In this document: piece after piece, positions 16,984 to 25,760 of the stretch
How positions within the stretch are numbered: the first letter of the stretch is position 1
Layout of the letters: every line of letters begins with the position of its first letter
Source: JADKFD01 sp050250665
GTDB taxonomy: Bacteria > Pseudomonadota > Gammaproteobacteria > Xanthomonadales > SZUA-5
Assembly: GCA_050250665.1 (NCBI GenBank)
Contig: JBFWOF010000023.1
Span: 30,557-94,556 of the forward strand
Direction: 5' to 3'
Length of the DNA: 64,000 nucleotides
The notes under the pieces: generated by a model
The model's input: the letters and a program-made list of their open reading frames with translations, nothing else
What the model was told of the DNA's origin: nothing
Databases searched by the model: none
Translations under genes and position numbers: made by a program

Positions 16984-17919
16984 ATGGCCCAGGGCACGCA
17001 TGATTTCGTCGATGACCCGCGCAACGCCGAGATTCTGATCTACGTCAACGGCGCACTGCTGCCCCGCGCCCAGGCCACGGTCTCGGTCTTCGATTCCGGC
17101 TTCATTCTGGGCGACGGCATCTGGGAAGGCCTGCGCGTGATCGCGGGTCATCCGGCCTTTCTGGATGCGCATCTGGATCGATTGTTCGAGGGCGCCAAGG
17201 CCATTGCCCTGGATATCGGCATGGACCGCGCGGCGCTGACGGCGGCCATCTACGCCACGCTCAAGGCCAACCGCATGCACGATGGCGTGCACATCCGGCT
17301 GATGGTCTCGCGCGGGCTCAAGCGCACGCCCTACCAGGATCCGCGCGTGTGCATCGGCCCGGCCACGGTGGTGATCATTCCCGAGCACAAGAATCCGCTG
17401 CCGGAGACCCTGCAGAAGGGCCTGCGCCTGTTTACCGTGCATGTGCGCCGCGGCTATCCGGATGTGCAGGACCCCAAGCTCAACAGCCACAGCAAGCTCA
17501 ATTGCATCACCGCCTGCATCCAGGCGGCGCAGGCCGGCGCCGATGAAGCCCTGATGCTGGATCCGCATGGCTTTGTCGCCACCTGCAATTCCACCCATTT
17601 CTTCATCGTCCGCCGCGGCGAGGTCTGGACTTCCAGTGGCGACTATTGCCTGGGTGGCATCACCCGCAGTCATGTGCTGCAGCTGTGCCGGGACAACGGC
17701 ATTGTGGCCTTTGAAAAGAACTTCAGCCTGACCGAGGTCTACAGCGCCGAAGAGGCTTTCGTCACCGGCACCTTTGCCGGACTGGTACCGGTGACCGAGG
17801 TCGATGGCCGGGTGCTGAACTCATCCACCGTCGAGGGCCGGCCGATGATCCACCGGCTGCAGGCGCTGTATCGCGAACTGGCGCAGCGCGACGTCGCTGC
17901 GCGCGGGGCTCGGTCATGA
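16984..17919 (+). CDS. Class IV PLP-dependent aminotransferase (branched-chain / D-amino-acid type)
   Basis: 311 residues from ATG 16984; an upstream in-frame ATG at 16933 would add an atypical extension. Fold-type IV signatures: 'ILIYVNGALLPRAQATVSVFDSGFILGDGIWEGLRV' at the N-terminus, catalytic Lys in 'KLNSHSKLNCITACIQA', and 'EEAFVTGTFAGLVPVTEVDGR' near the end, which binds the cofactor phosphate. It transfers amino groups from a branched-chain or D-amino acid to 2-oxoglutarate, or acts as a lyase; the substrate cannot be fixed. Its stop overlaps the start of a sulfotransferase-like gene (ATGA), so the two are made together. I recall plant chloroplast proteins in which the same two domains are fused, which supports a functional link. 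Confidence 0.9.
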   Translation: MAQGTHDFVDDPRNAEILIYVNGALLPRAQATVSVFDSGFILGDGIWEGLRVIAGHPAFLDAHLDRLFEGAKAIALDIGMDRAALTAAIYATLKANRMHDGVHIRLMVSRGLKRTPYQDPRVCIGPATVVIIPEHKNPLPETLQKGLRLFTVHVRRGYPDVQDPKLNSHSKLNCITACIQAAQAGADEALMLDPHGFVATCNSTHFFIVRRGEVWTSSGDYCLGGITRSHVLQLCRDNGIVAFEKNFSLTEVYSAEEAFVTGTFAGLVPVTEVDGRVLNSSTVEGRPMIHRLQALYRELAQRDVAARGARS

Positions 17920-18653
17920 GCGCGCCGCTGCGGATCGCCATGTGGTCGGGCCCGCGCAACATCTCCACGGCGATGATGCGCGCCTGGGAGAATCGCGGCG
18001 ATTGCGCGGTCAGCGATGAGCCGCTGTATGCGCACTATCTGGCCGCGACCGGCGCCGATCATCCGGCTCGGGAGGAGGTCATCGCCGCCGGTGAAAGCGA
18101 CTGGCGCAAGGCCACGGCCGATCTGCTCGGCCCCGCACCCGGCGGCGTGCCGATCTGGTACCAGAAGCATATGTGCCATCACCTGCTGCCGCAGATGGAC
18201 CGCGACTGGATCGACGCGCTGTTCAATATCCTGCTGATCCGCGACCCGGCCGAAGTGGTCGCCTCCTATCTGCGCGCACGCGGCACCGTCAGCGCCGAGG
18301 AAATCGGGCTGCCGCAGCAAACCGAGTTGTACGCGCGCCTGAGCGCGAGCAAGGCCGGACCGCCACCAATCATCGATGCCGGCGAGTTTCTCAAGAATCC
18401 GGAAGGTCATCTGCGTGCCCTGTGCGAACTCCTCGGCATCGAGTTCACGCCACGGATGCTGAACTGGCCGGCAGGGCCGCGCGACAGCGACGGCGTCTGG
18501 GCTCCCCACTGGTATGCGGCGGTGTGGAAATCGACCGGCTTCGAGGCGCCGCGCCCGCGCCGCAACGAACTGGATGCCGCGGCCAGAGAGGTGGTCGCCG
18601 AGTGCAGCGATCTCTATGCGAGTCTGCGCGAACGCCGGTTGCGACCCGATTGA
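17916..18653 (+). CDS. Sulfotransferase-like P-loop protein
   Basis: 245 residues, overlapping the aminotransferase by 4 bp. The start 'IAMWSGPRNISTAMMRAWENRGD' is the phosphosulfate-binding loop of the sulfotransferase superfamily (a P-loop variant). 'DALFNILLIRDPAEVVASYLRAR' is the 3'-phosphate loop (RDP and a downstream Ser), and 'APHWYAAVWKSTGF' fits the C-terminal substrate region. These features imply PAPS-dependent sulfonation or use of a similar nucleotide fold. No signal peptide is present, so it acts in the cytoplasm. With the coupled aminotransferase it probably handles one amino-acid-derived metabolite; which one is unknown. Confidence 0.85.
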   Translation: MSAPLRIAMWSGPRNISTAMMRAWENRGDCAVSDEPLYAHYLAATGADHPAREEVIAAGESDWRKATADLLGPAPGGVPIWYQKHMCHHLLPQMDRDWIDALFNILLIRDPAEVVASYLRARGTVSAEEIGLPQQTELYARLSASKAGPPPIIDAGEFLKNPEGHLRALCELLGIEFTPRMLNWPAGPRDSDGVWAPHWYAAVWKSTGFEAPRPRRNELDAAAREVVAECSDLYASLRERRLRPD

Positions 18654-18808
18654 CGCCCCCATAGGAGCGCCCCTTGTGGCGCGACCGACACGGTGGCGTT
18701 ACAGCGGTCGCGACGCGTGGTCGCTCCTACCGTGGTGGAGCCTCGCAAGAGCGTCCAGACAAGTCTGGACCCACGGTCGACATGCACCAGATTGCGCGGC
18801 GCACCCGC
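18654..18808. repeat. Short palindromic repeats between convergent genes
   Basis: The 155-bp gap starts with TAGGAGCGCCCCTTGTGGCG and an inverted GGTCGCGACGCGTGGTCGCT, a variant of the repeat at 39.75-40.1 kb. It also holds the perfect 18-bp palindrome GTCCAGACAAGTCTGGAC at 18753-18770, whose near-identical twin is at 46975-46992. The hairpins may end transcription from both sides. Confidence 0.7.
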
Positions 18809-19651
18809 TCACAAGGCAAACACGGCGCCTTCGCAGCCGGCCGTGACCACGTAGCCGGGGTTGACCTCGGCGATGGATTCGGCGGTGATCAGGTCGAGGA
18901 TTTCGTCGCTGTGATCAGGGTCGTGATGGAAGGTGACCAGCTGGTTGACCTCGCACAGCGCGCCATAGCGGATGGTCTGGATCAGCGAGCTGTGTCCCCA
19001 ACCGTGATGCCGCGGATATTCGGCGCCGCTGTACTGGCTGTCGTGAATCAGCAAATCGGCGCCGGTGGCCAGATCCGCGCCGGAGGTCCAGTCGCGCGGC
19101 AAGCTCGGGAAGGACGGATTGCCCAGCGCCGGTTCGTGGTCCGGCATATAGGTCAGCACCTTGCCGTTGGCGGCGCGAATCCGGTAACCCACGGTGGGAC
19201 CGGGATGGCAGACCATGCCGGACTCGACCTGGAATTCGCCGATGTCGACCCGCCCACAGGGCACTTCGTGAAAGCTGAGTTCGCAGGGCAGTTCGCTCAG
19301 ATGCACCGGGAACAGCGGTGGCGACAGATAGCGCATCAGCCGCGCCTGCAGGTTCATCGTGGCGCTGGCCGGTCCCCAGATGTGCACGTCGAAACCGGGG
19401 CGGTACAGCGGCGCGAAGAAACCCAGTCCCTGGACGTGGTCCATGTGCAGATGGGTCAACAGGATATCGACGCGTTTCAGCGCTTCGGGCAGGCGCGCGC
19501 CGAGCCTGCGGATGCCGGTCCCGGCATCCAGCACCAGCACCGTGCCTTCGGCACCGGTCACGCAGACGCAGGAGGTATTGCCGCCGTAACGGGCGGTGTC
19601 GGGCCCTGGCGTTGCCAGTGATCCGCGCGTGCCCCAGAGCTTGATCTGCAC
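18809..19651 (-). CDS. MBL-fold metal-dependent hydrolase
   Basis: 280 residues; the start codon is GTG at 19651. Metal site 'LLTHLHMDHVQGL' (His67, His69, Asp71, His72) is complete, followed by 'MVCHPGPTVGYRI', 'LTYMPDHEP', 'LLIHDSQY' and a final 'LVTFHHDPDHSDEIL', the pattern of phosphodiesterase-like or RNase Z-like MBL proteins. 'KLWGTRGSLATPGPDTARYGGNTSC' is the typical opening of this subgroup, often found with cyclic-di-nucleotide or signalling modules. It begins 3 bp after the PAS-protein stop, so the two form an operon: the PAS protein may sense and the hydrolase may respond. The substrate is unknown. Confidence 0.9.
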   Translation of the reverse strand: MQIKLWGTRGSLATPGPDTARYGGNTSCVCVTGAEGTVLVLDAGTGIRRLGARLPEALKRVDILLTHLHMDHVQGLGFFAPLYRPGFDVHIWGPASATMNLQARLMRYLSPPLFPVHLSELPCELSFHEVPCGRVDIGEFQVESGMVCHPGPTVGYRIRAANGKVLTYMPDHEPALGNPSFPSLPRDWTSGADLATGADLLIHDSQYSGAEYPRHHGWGHSSLIQTIRYGALCEVNQLVTFHHDPDHSDEILDLITAESIAEVNPGYVVTAGCEGAVFAL

Positions 19652-19654
19652 GTC

Positions 19655-20026
19655 TCAGATCTCCCAGAACACGCTTTGCACGCCCAGAAACTCGCCGCCC
19701 TGGGCGATCAGCGGCACCGAGGTCCAGTTGACGTTGCGCCAGGTGCCGTCGGGCCCGATCACCCAGATCGTTCGCGCCACCGGCTTGTGCTGGGTCAGCG
19801 CAATGACCAGCGGCCATTCGCTCTGCGGAATCAACTGGCGATCGCCATCGGTGACGGCGAATTGCTGTTGCCATTCTTCCGCAGGAATCTCGCCGCTTTC
19901 CTCGAAGCGAATGCCGAGAAGCAGCTCGGCGGGTTCATTCCAGTAGATCAGCGCGCCCTTGGCATCGACGATGACGATAGGCATCGCCAGACAACTGGCG
20001 AGCTGCCGTGCCAGGATCAGCTGCAT
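19655..20026 (-). CDS. PAS-domain protein, single-domain sensor
   Basis: 123 residues from ATG 20026. The frame is open up to a GTG at 20191 with an AAAGGA site, but that stretch is less GC-rich and looks non-coding; the true start could also be between them, since AAGGAGG lies about 24 bp before the ATG. A PAS fold covers residues 10-123: 'MPIVIVDAKGALIYWNEPAELLLGI', 'PLVIALTQHKPVARTIWVIGPDGTWRNVNWTSVPL' and 'FLGVQSVFW'. There is no attached output domain, so it must work through a partner, most simply the MBL-fold enzyme encoded 3 bp downstream. The ligand is unknown; no haem or flavin motif stands out. Confidence 0.8.
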   Translation of the reverse strand: MQLILARQLASCLAMPIVIVDAKGALIYWNEPAELLLGIRFEESGEIPAEEWQQQFAVTDGDRQLIPQSEWPLVIALTQHKPVARTIWVIGPDGTWRNVNWTSVPLIAQGGEFLGVQSVFWEI

Positions 20027-20226
20027 GGCTTTCTGTGACGCGATGATCGGCCTCCTTGCATCCAGCTTCGCGGTAACACCCACCTGCGACGAGCAGGCGG
20101 GCGTGTCGAGTTGCTGGCGCAAGCTTACTGACGTTTCAGCAGATTGTCCTGCTTCAGAACAAGAACCAAAGGCAAGGAGCGGGAGGCGCACGTCGTCCTT
20201 TCGGTCCGGTCAAGCGCTACCACCGA

Positions 20227-21345
20227 TCACAAGAGATCGGGATTCTCTCGCGGCGGTTGAATCGAATTCGCCGCAGCGTTTCCGGCCTCTGGCCTGCCCT
20301 CCCTGCCGACCGATGGCACGGTCTGGGCCGCGACCGTCAAGGCCTGATCCAGCGCTTGCGGGGCTGGGACCGCGATGTCAGGTCGTACACCCGTGCCCTC
20401 GATGTGACCGCCATGGAAGCTGTAATAGTCTGCAATCGGCAGAAACAACTGCATGCCTTCCGGCAGATCAAAGGGCTTCTGCGACAGCATGTTGCCAGCG
20501 GTGATCTCGCCGATCAGCGTCGCCCGGCCACTGCCACGCAAAGCATCGGCTGCCAGCTCCGCGGCACTGGCGGTGCGGCGACTGGTCAGCACGTAGACCG
20601 GCCCATCGAACCGCGGCGCCATCGGCTGAAACTGGATACAGGTCAGCGCATGGCTTTCGGCATCAGCCCAGAAGCGCTTGATCGACCAGCCGGTCCAGGG
20701 CTGCAGCGGCTCGACCTCGGCCAGCGTGGGCCAGGCACCGTCGGCGCCGTACCATTCCCGCGAAACGAAAGCCCCGGCATCGAAGGCGCGATCGATCAGA
20801 TGGCCGATCAGGGGAACCACCGCGAAGGCCCCACCCTCATTGGCGCGCAAATCGATGATCAGCACCTGCGCCGAACGCGCGACGATCTCGCCGTAGGCGG
20901 CGGCTATCTCTTCGATGGTATCGCTGCCCATCATGGTGTTGACGGTCAGCAAGGCCACGCCCGGCTCGGGCCAGCTCAGGCGCGCCCCGCCGCCGCCGAC
21001 CCGCATCTGATCGAGCTGATCGGCCATTTGCGCCGCATTGCCCTGCGCCAGCACCAGATTGACGTGCGAGAACGGTCCGTCCCGCCAGATCCGGTTGAAC
21101 TCGGCGACGAAGGCCTGTTGCGTCTGTGGCTTTGCTGCCAGAGCGGAGACCTTGGATTCCACCGCAGCAAGCGCCGGGCTGGAACCGATGGCCGGGTCAA
21201 AATGATGCGCGCGCATCTGTCTGGCAATGACCTCGGCCACGGCTTCGAAGCTCTGTTTCGGGGCTTCGCCTGGCTCTGCCAGCAAGCCGGTGGCCGCCAG
21301 GACCAGCAGGCAGGCCAGGGCCCAACGCTGAATTCTACTTTTCAC
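20227..21345 (-). CDS. S41 family peptidase, exported
   Basis: 372 residues. Residues 1-23 are a signal peptide ('RWALACLLVLAATGLLAEP'), so it acts in the periplasm or outside. The tail-specific protease-like core has 'GVALLTVNTMMGSDTIEEIAAAYGEI', 'LIIDLRANEGG' and the nucleophile Ser260 in 'LTSRRTASAAELAADAL', followed by 'GEITAGNMLSQKPF' and 'GTGVRPDIAVP', all characteristic of S41. There is no PDZ domain, as in the shorter interphotoreceptor-retinoid-binding-like subgroup. It precedes the PAS/MBL pair on the same strand with about 200 bp between, so separate transcription is likely. Confidence 0.9.
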   Translation of the reverse strand: MKSRIQRWALACLLVLAATGLLAEPGEAPKQSFEAVAEVIARQMRAHHFDPAIGSSPALAAVESKVSALAAKPQTQQAFVAEFNRIWRDGPFSHVNLVLAQGNAAQMADQLDQMRVGGGGARLSWPEPGVALLTVNTMMGSDTIEEIAAAYGEIVARSAQVLIIDLRANEGGAFAVVPLIGHLIDRAFDAGAFVSREWYGADGAWPTLAEVEPLQPWTGWSIKRFWADAESHALTCIQFQPMAPRFDGPVYVLTSRRTASAAELAADALRGSGRATLIGEITAGNMLSQKPFDLPEGMQLFLPIADYYSFHGGHIEGTGVRPDIAVPAPQALDQALTVAAQTVPSVGREGRPEAGNAAANSIQPPRENPDLL

Positions 21346-21395
21346 TGCACTTTCCTCCCTTCGCTGAAACTTGCCTGGAGAGATGGAGACAGTGA

Positions 21396-21867
21396 TCAGG
21401 CGGGCGGTTTCAGGTGAGGATCAACACGTCGCCCGCACGTCGCCAGGGCAGCAGGTACCGCGGCTGTTCTTCGCGACTCGGCTGGTTTGACCCTGTTCTG
21501 ACCTTGGCGGGCCAGAGCACAGGCACAGCAGATGGAGCAGCACGCGGATGCACACGCTGAGCACCGCCAGCCAGACGAGACTGCCGCTGGCCGCCAGTAC
21601 CAATGAGGCCAGCCCCTGACACAGGATCGAGTTGACGGACGTCCGCCTGCGCGGGTGCACCTGCGCAAACCAGGCCGGCAGCTGACCATCCAGACCCGGT
21701 CGATAGCTGATGCCCGAGGTCGAAAACACCGAGCCCAGCAGATTGCCTCTCACCGAGGCCAGCGGGCCCCGCATCGCCGACGCGCCACCGACCAGACCCA
21801 GCCAGGCCTGGGCGCAGCCGACACCGGCGTGCACATGTAATTGATCGTCCCGATTTCGGGGTGGCAC
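21396..21867 (-). pseudogene. Remnant of an APC-family amino-acid permease
   Basis: A reading frame at 21421-21867 translates to a recognisable C-terminal third of an amino-acid/polyamine permease. It contains 'NLLGSVFSTSGISYRPGLDG', 'QLPAWFAQVHPRRRTSVNSI' and 'SGSLVWLAVLSVCIRVLLHL', equivalent to the family's 'STPR..YALARDG.LP.WFARVHP..RTP..SI' block. The first two thirds of a permease (about 300 residues) are missing, the DGQLP block has substitutions, and the end runs out of frame: the family-like 'YLLPWRRAGDVLILT' continues in another frame near 21410-21460. So this is a decayed, frameshifted fragment without expected function, lying between two intact genes. Confidence 0.8.
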
Positions 21868-21927
21868 CGGTCCGGAGAGTTAAGGTGGCCACGGCCATTT
21901 CGGGCCGAATGATTGGGGAGATCCGCC

Positions 21928-24900
21928 TTGAACACGCCTCGTCACACAGAAGATGAGCCGACAGCGACAGTGGCCCTGGGGACCAGCCCGCAAACGGGGA
22001 TTTTCTCCAGGCCTGATCAGACCCGAATCGGCAATACCGGCAGGCGGATGATCGCCCTCACCCTCGGTCTGGCCGCGGCACTGCCGCTGGCGGCAGCAGC
22101 CGCCACCCGCCACTCCGGCGACTGGTCGATGATCGAGGCTGCCCGTTCGGCCGGCGGTGGCTGGGTGCAGCCCGCGCCGTTCGCACCAGATGCGGTGATC
22201 AAGCAGCTGCTGCCTGCGTCGGAAGCACTGGCCGCCAGCGCAGCACCAGCCGCAGGCAAGGCCAGACGTGAACCCGCCGACGGCCCCACTGCACGCGCTG
22301 ACTGGTTCTACTCACAACGTGCCTATCCGCAGAAACTGATTCCCGCCGGGGCCCGACTGCGGGCATTGGCGCAAACCGAGAAGGTCGTCGAATACCGCGG
22401 GCGCGACAAGGCCAGCAGTGCGAGCCCGTGGACACTGGTCGGCCCGGTTGGGTTCAATTCGCGCATCGAACCCACCTGGGGTCAGATGAGTGGCCGCGTC
22501 CGCGCCATGGCGATCGACCCCAGCAATTCCAATCGTTTGCTGCTGGGCACCGCCACCGGCGGCGTCTGGCTGAGCAGCGATGCTGGCGCCAGCTGGACCG
22601 CACTGACTGACTCTCAACCGTCGCTGGCCATCGGCGCGGTGGCCATCGACCCGAGCAATCCCAATGTCTTCTACGCCGGAACCGGCGAGGGCAATGGCAG
22701 CTACTACGGGGTGGGTATCCTCAAGAGCACCGACGCCGGCGCCAGCTGGACGGTCATCGGCGCCAATGAATTCAACCGTGGCTCCATTGCCGGGCTGGCG
22801 GTGTCACCGGACGGCAACGTCGTCGTCGCCTGCGCACTGGCCGGCAACTTCCTCGGTTCGTCGGCCTCACCCAGGAGCGATGTCGGCGGTGTCTATCGCT
22901 CCACCGATGGCGGTCAGACCTTTACTCAAACCCAGAACAACTTCTGCGCCGGCCTGGCCGTGGCCGGTGCCAACTTCAACATCATGTACCACTCGGCCAC
23001 CGGCGTCGGCGCGGCCAATGGCTTGTACAAATCCACCGATGGCGGCGCCAGCTGGACCCAGCTCACCAGCGCCGTCAACGGCGCCGAAGTGGAACGCCTG
23101 GCCATCGGCGTGTCGCCTGACGGCAATCGCGTCTACATCGGCGGCAAGGTCGGCGGCGATGTGGTGCTGCAAAATTCCAGCGACGGCGGCGGCAGCTGGA
23201 GCACACCGGTGGCCACCGCCATTCCGGAAGAGGTCAACGCCGCCAGTTTTCAGCTCTATTGCGAAAAGCAATGCGGTTACGACAACGCGGTGGCGGTCAA
23301 TCCCTTCAATGTGAGTGATGTCTTTTACGCCGGCGTCGGCTCCTACCGCAGCACGGATGGCGGCGCCACCTTCACCCAGGTGGGAGCCAACAACACCGGC
23401 GGCGGTCCGCTGCATGTCGATCACCATCTGGTGCTGTTCGATCCCAACAGTCAGGGCGTGATCTACAGCGGCAATGATGGCGGCATCTACCGATCGGCCG
23501 ACAACGGTGCCACCTGGACCTCGATCGGCGGCACGCTGGCGACCCTGCAGCCCTACCATGTGTCGCTGCATCCGACCAATCGCGAGATCCTGTACACCGG
23601 CAACCAGGACAACGGCACCACCCGCCGCACCGACAGCAATGTCTGGACCGAAATCGGCGGCGGCGATGGCGGCTATTCGGCCGTCAATCATGCCAATCCG
23701 CAGATCGTCTATTCCTCGGCGACCAATCTGTCGCTGAGCAAGTCCGACAACGGCGGCGAGACCAATAACGCGGCCATCACCCAGGTGCCCAAGGAAGCCA
23801 ACGAACCGGTGGGCTTCATTGCGCCCTTCGTCATGGATCCGGTCAACCCGGAGATTCTGTATGCCGGCACCAGCCGGGTATGGCGCACCGCCGACGGCGC
23901 TCAGACCTGGACCGCCATCAGCCCGGCGCTCGCCACCAACCCCGAGGCCTACATCACCCAGATCGCGATCGCCCGGTCGGATACGTCGGTGATCTACACC
24001 GTGGCCTCGGACGGCAGTGTGGCGCGCAGCAATGCGGCCGGGTTTGCCCAGATCAACAAGGCACCGTTGCCGGGACGTTATGCCAGCTCCATCGCCATCA
24101 GCCCCACCGATCCCAACACCGCCTATGTCGGTTTCTCCGGCTTCAACGACACCACGCCGTCAACGCCTGGGCACATCTTCAAGACCACCGACGCCGGCGC
24201 CAGCTGGACCGATGTCTCGGCCAATCTGCCGGATGTGCCGGTCAATGCCCTCGCCATCAATCCGGGCGCAGCGGACGAGATCTATGCGGGTACCGACACC
24301 GGCGTGTTCATCAGCCTGGATGGCGGCGGCAGCTGGGCCAGGATGACCGGCGGACTGCCCAATGCCGGCGTCAGCACGCTGGCGGTCAATGCCACCACCA
24401 ACATCCTGGTGGCCGGCACCTATGGTCGCAGCGTCTGGCGCACTGGCCTCAGTGGTTCGGCACCGGCCAATGCGAACTACACGGCGATGTATTACAACCC
24501 GGACAATGCCGGCTACGGCGTGGCGGTGACCCATCAGGACAACACCGTGGTGGCGATCTGGTACACCTACAACCCGGACGGCCGCCCCACCTGGTACACC
24601 GCCGCCACCACTCGCCAGGCCGATGGCAGTTATCGCGGCAACTACCTGCTCAACACCGGCACGCCGCTGGCGCAGATCAACGGATCGCCGGCATCCACGA
24701 CCAACATGCCGCTGGGCGAAGTGGACCTGGTCTTCGGCGCCAACGGCCAGCTCGATTTCGGCTTCACGCCGACCGGTGCCGCCAACCAGCGCCGCGCCCT
24801 GCAGCCGCTGCCGCTGTCGGCCACCGCGCTCGTCTGCAACTTCACCACCGAGCCCCGCACCAATGCCAGCAACTTCACCGATCTGTGGTGGAACCCGAAC

Positions 24901-25242
24901 GAGAGCGGCTGGGGCCTGAGCATCCTCAATCAGGGCAATCTGATCTTCCTGGCCTGGTACACCTACGCCGACGACGGGCAGCCGCAGTGGCTGACCTCGG
25001 TGCTGACCCGGCAAGCCGACGGCAGCTACAGCGGCCGTCTCAATCGCACCGCATCCGGCACCCCGTACACCACGCCGCCCGTGGGCAATGTCACACCCTT
25101 CCCGGTGCCCGAGGTGGGCGACGTCACGCTGAATTTCAGCAATGGCGAAACCGGCACCCTGGGCTATGTGGTCGATGGCGTGACCCAGAGCAAGGCGATA
25201 CAGCGCCTTGTGTTTGGTACCCAGGTGCAGATCTGCCAGTAA
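21928..25242 (+). CDS. Large secreted BNR/sialidase-type beta-propeller protein with duplicated C-terminal domain
   Basis: About 1104 residues. The start is uncertain: TTG 21928 has GGGGAG seven bases upstream and gives a positively charged n-region ('TGRRMIALTLGLAAALPL') before the signal peptide; ATG 22048 would start at the hydrophobic core. Residues 160-840 carry many BNR/Asp-box repeats, e.g. 'SSDAGASWTAL', 'STDAGASWTVI', 'STDGGATFTQV' and 'SADNGATWTSI', as in VPS10/sortilin-like and xyloglucanase-type propellers. The end has two copies of a domain of about 120 residues with 'TAMYYNPDNAGYG' and 'TDLWWNPNESGWG', each followed by 'WYTY..DG.P.W' and 'TRQADGSY'. It likely binds glycan or peptide at the surface; no enzyme site is evident. 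Confidence 0.85.
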   Translation: MNTPRHTEDEPTATVALGTSPQTGIFSRPDQTRIGNTGRRMIALTLGLAAALPLAAAAATRHSGDWSMIEAARSAGGGWVQPAPFAPDAVIKQLLPASEALAASAAPAAGKARREPADGPTARADWFYSQRAYPQKLIPAGARLRALAQTEKVVEYRGRDKASSASPWTLVGPVGFNSRIEPTWGQMSGRVRAMAIDPSNSNRLLLGTATGGVWLSSDAGASWTALTDSQPSLAIGAVAIDPSNPNVFYAGTGEGNGSYYGVGILKSTDAGASWTVIGANEFNRGSIAGLAVSPDGNVVVACALAGNFLGSSASPRSDVGGVYRSTDGGQTFTQTQNNFCAGLAVAGANFNIMYHSATGVGAANGLYKSTDGGASWTQLTSAVNGAEVERLAIGVSPDGNRVYIGGKVGGDVVLQNSSDGGGSWSTPVATAIPEEVNAASFQLYCEKQCGYDNAVAVNPFNVSDVFYAGVGSYRSTDGGATFTQVGANNTGGGPLHVDHHLVLFDPNSQGVIYSGNDGGIYRSADNGATWTSIGGTLATLQPYHVSLHPTNREILYTGNQDNGTTRRTDSNVWTEIGGGDGGYSAVNHANPQIVYSSATNLSLSKSDNGGETNNAAITQVPKEANEPVGFIAPFVMDPVNPEILYAGTSRVWRTADGAQTWTAISPALATNPEAYITQIAIARSDTSVIYTVASDGSVARSNAAGFAQINKAPLPGRYASSIAISPTDPNTAYVGFSGFNDTTPSTPGHIFKTTDAGASWTDVSANLPDVPVNALAINPGAADEIYAGTDTGVFISLDGGGSWARMTGGLPNAGVSTLAVNATTNILVAGTYGRSVWRTGLSGSAPANANYTAMYYNPDNAGYGVAVTHQDNTVVAIWYTYNPDGRPTWYTAATTRQADGSYRGNYLLNTGTPLAQINGSPASTTNMPLGEVDLVFGANGQLDFGFTPTGAANQRRALQPLPLSATALVCNFTTEPRTNASNFTDLWWNPNESGWGLSILNQGNLIFLAWYTYADDGQPQWLTSVLTRQADGSYSGRLNRTASGTPYTTPPVGNVTPFPVPEVGDVTLNFSNGETGTLGYVVDGVTQSKAIQRLVFGTQVQICQ

Positions 25243-25266
25243 GCTGCTCTTGATGCAATGAATGTT

Positions 25267-25293
25267 CCGGGCAGGCCACCACGGCCTGCCCGG
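25267..25293. terminator. Bidirectional hairpin between convergent genes
   Basis: Perfect 11-bp stem CCGGGCAGGCC / GGCCTGCCCGG with the 5-base loop ACCAC. It lies exactly between the stop of the propeller gene and the stop of the convergent acetyltransferase gene. No strong T-tract follows on either strand, so it may act as a weak or Rho-assisted terminator, or as an mRNA 3' stabiliser. Confidence 0.65.
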
Positions 25294-25295
25294 AC

Positions 25296-25760
25296 TCACT
25301 CAGGCAGACGCCGACGCAAGGCCAGATTGCTGCCGCCGAATCCGGCGCGAGCGTACAGCCGTCGGGCCTCGACATTGTCGGCCGTGGTTTCCACGGTCAA
25401 GGCCACGGCACCAAAGGCCCAGGGATGATCGGGCTCGGCCAGTTCCCGCAACAGCCGCGCCGCCCAGCCACGACCGCGACGCTCAGGCACGACGTAGAGT
25501 TCGTCCACGGCACAGGTTTCGCCGCCCAGTTCGTTCGACCAGAACGCGATCAGCAGCGCGTAGCCGCTGATGCTTCCAGCACAGTCCAGCACCAGCGCCA
25601 GTCCGCGGCCAGGTTGCTCACGCAGAAAGTCCAGCGTGCGCTGGATGGACTCCACCGGCACCGGATCGGCAGCTGGATCTTCGATGTAAAGCGCCTGGCA
25701 CAAGGCCACGATGGCCTCGTCATCAGCGGGGGTTGCGGTTCGCCACATGCGTTCAAGCAT
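25296..25760 (-). CDS. GNAT family N-acetyltransferase
   Basis: 154 residues from ATG 25760, or 150 from ATG 25748. The frame continues upstream for 115 codons, but that overlaps another gene's start region and lacks family similarity. Acetyl-CoA-binding motif A is clear: 'AVDELYVVPERRGRGWAARLLREL' (R/Q-x-x-G-x-G/A). 'VALTVETTADNVEARRLYARAGF' is motif B with the usual 'N..A...Y...GF'. 'SGYALLIAFWSNELGG' is the central strand. Cytoplasmic; it acetylates an amine on a small molecule or protein N-terminus. The gene is convergent with the propeller gene, and a hairpin lies between. Confidence 0.93.
   Translation of the reverse strand: MLERMWRTATPADDEAIVALCQALYIEDPAADPVPVESIQRTLDFLREQPGRGLALVLDCAGSISGYALLIAFWSNELGGETCAVDELYVVPERRGRGWAARLLRELAEPDHPWAFGAVALTVETTADNVEARRLYARAGFGGSNLALRRRLPE

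Noticed and set aside
20029..20191. N-terminal extension of the PAS protein to GTG 20191
   Set aside because: An AAAGGA site makes it possible, but the stretch is less GC-rich at third positions than its neighbours and carries no PAS sequence; left as an alternative.
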